In this document: positions 4,391 through 5,335 of the stretch, piece by piece
Numbering within the stretch: position 1 is the first letter of the stretch
Layout of the letters: every line of letters begins with the position of its first letter
Assembly (NCBI GenBank): GCA_029561505.1
Contig: JAKQXK010000648.1
Location: 1-5,335, forward strand
Length of the DNA: 5,335 nt
Origin: Spirochaetota bacterium
Lineage (GTDB): Bacteria > Spirochaetota > Leptospiria > Turneriellales > Turneriellaceae
Direction: 5' to 3'
Made by a program: the position numbers and the translations under genes
The notes under the pieces: generated by a model
The model's database searches: none
Seen by the model: the letters and a program-made list of their open reading frames with translations, nothing else
What the model was told of the DNA's origin: nothing

Positions 4391-5335
4391 ATGCAAGCCC
4401 TCAAAGACCAATTCTTCAGCAAAGCCTACGTAACCACCCTCGCCTCAGACGTTAAGCACGCGGCTGCCGATTTTGACACGAAAGATTTCGTGCGCCGCGT
4501 GCTCGACCGCAGCTGGAAAGCCCGCGAACTCAAAGACCGCATGCACCACGTCGCCGATTGTCTGCATGCTACGCTCAGTCGCGACTACAAGGCGTGCATC
4601 AAAATTCTGACGCCCATCGTACAGCGGCGCATTCGCGAAAACACCAATTCATTCGGCGATATGATTTTTCCCGACTTCGTCGAGCGCTTTGGTGTTGAGG
4701 ATTTCAAAACTTCTGTAAAGGCCCTCGAAATTTTCACTGCAGCCTGCAGTTCTGAGTTTGCCGTCAGGCCGTTTATCGTGCGCTATCCTCACGAAATGAT
4801 GCAGGTGATGCTTGAATGGTCGAGGCATAAGAGCGAACACGTGCGCCGGCTCGCGTCAGAAGGGTGCCGGCCGCGTTTGCCCTGGGCGATGGCCCTGCCT
4901 GAATTTAAGAAAGACCCGCGGCCAGTGCTGAAGATTCTGGAGAATTTGAAATCCGACTCATCTGAATATGTACGCCGCAGCGTCGCCAACAACCTGAACG
5001 ATATTTCGAAAGATAATCTCGAGATCGCACTCACGACCGCCGAACGCTGGAAAAAGGATTTTCCAGAAACGGGCGACCTCGTGCGGCACGCGCTGCGCAA
5101 TGAACTCAAAAAGGGTAACCCGCGGGCGCTGAAGCTATTCGCGCTGGCGACAAAAACCAAAACACAAATTCAAGAACTGAAAGTTTTGCCGGCAAAAATC
5201 AAAATCGGCGAAGCAGTGCGCATTCAGTTCTCTGCTGTCGTGGCGACTGCTGAACGCCTGCGGCTCGAGTACTGGGTCTTTTTCGTCAAAGCAGGCGGTG
5301 GCACGTCGAAAAAAGTATTCCAGATAGCCGAACGC
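4391..5335 (+). CDS. alkC: AlkC-type DNA alkylation repair glycosylase, 3' end missing
   Basis: The frame is open from ATG 4391 to the right edge (315 codons, no stop), so the gene is truncated by the window. AlkC enzymes are HEAT-like-repeat DNA glycosylases that remove N3-alkylated bases (3-methyladenine, 3-methylcytosine) without flipping the base, starting base excision repair. Family hallmarks recalled and seen here are ELKDRMHHVADCLHATL at 46-62, SSEFAVRPFI at 120-129, HVRRLASEGCRPRLPWA at 150-166, and YVRRSVANNLNDISKDN at 193-209, followed by RHALRNELKKGNPRALKLF at 232-250. The helical repeats thus occupy about residues 30-255. From about 260 the sequence becomes beta-strand-like (IQELKVLPAKIKIGEAVRI), matching the C-terminal Ig-like domain of AlkC rather than AlkD. 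Glu122, Glu157 and Asp204 are candidate catalytic or DNA-contacting acids, by family inference. It begins 8 nt after the membrane protein gene, without a clear Shine-Dalgarno, so the two are probably co-transcribed. Assignment to the AlkC branch is fairly firm. Confidence 0.88.
   Translation, partial: MQALKDQFFSKAYVTTLASDVKHAAADFDTKDFVRRVLDRSWKARELKDRMHHVADCLHATLSRDYKACIKILTPIVQRRIRENTNSFGDMIFPDFVERFGVEDFKTSVKALEIFTAACSSEFAVRPFIVRYPHEMMQVMLEWSRHKSEHVRRLASEGCRPRLPWAMALPEFKKDPRPVLKILENLKSDSSEYVRRSVANNLNDISKDNLEIALTTAERWKKDFPETGDLVRHALRNELKKGNPRALKLFALATKTKTQIQELKVLPAKIKIGEAVRIQFSAVVATAERLRLEYWVFFVKAGGGTSKKVFQIAER

Noticed and set aside
5047..5066. A perfect 8-bp inverted repeat, CTGGAAAA-AGGA-TTTTCCAG, as a possible hairpin or operator
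   Set aside because: It lies inside the alkC coding sequence and encodes ERWKKDFPE, which fits the family. One short stem of this size is expected by chance, and there is no U-tract.
4649..5160. Minus-strand open frames within the AlkC-like gene
   Set aside because: They are antisense to highly conserved AlkC motifs, with no supporting features of their own.

Overview
This window looks like ordinary chromosomal housekeeping DNA from a moderately GC-rich Gram-negative-type bacterium. The first protein has a Sec signal peptide and what may be the start of an outer-membrane barrel. The gene mix (MnmA with an adjacent rhodanese, a 4-hydroxybutyrate CoA-transferase-like enzyme, an AlkC-type glycosylase) and the protein style would fit a free-living spirochaete of the Leptospirales (Turneriella/Leptonema-like). 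That placement is a low-confidence impression from recall. No phage, plasmid, transposase, tRNA, rRNA or CRISPR signature is visible.

Layout. (1) Bases 1-671, minus strand: the 5' part of a gene for an exported protein, running off the left edge. It has a signal peptide, two similar short beta-rich modules, and possibly the start of a beta-barrel. (2) Bases 672-748: a short divergent intergenic region with a candidate promoter for the plus-strand genes. (3) Bases 749-2227: a two-gene unit, a single-domain rhodanese followed 3 nt later by mnmA (tRNA 2-thiouridylase). The two reading frames are in register and separated only by TAG CCA. A sulfur carrier next to a sulfur-consuming enzyme makes functional sense. 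(4) Bases 2280-3581: an acetyl-CoA hydrolase/4-hydroxybutyrate CoA-transferase family enzyme. (5) Bases 3582-3707: a spacer containing several short palindromes. (6) Bases 3708-4382: an unrecognised polytopic membrane protein. (7) Bases 4391-5335: the N-terminal 315 codons of an AlkC-type HEAT-repeat DNA glycosylase, entering its C-terminal Ig-like domain at the right edge.

The most unusual feature is inside mnmA. At 2054-2117 the C-terminal domain carries an in-frame insert consisting of a perfect 18-bp inverted repeat with a 4-nt loop, preceded by a near-identical copy of its left arm exactly 24 nt upstream. It looks like a small mobile palindromic repeat that has landed in a protein-coding gene and been tolerated as about 15-20 extra residues, comparable in kind to the palindromic elements found inside Rickettsia genes.

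The second notable point is the single amber codon between rhodanese and MnmA, which leaves the pair one codon change away from a fused rhodanese-MnmA protein. None of the five plus-strand genes has a convincing Shine-Dalgarno sequence, whereas the minus-strand gene does have a purine-rich one.
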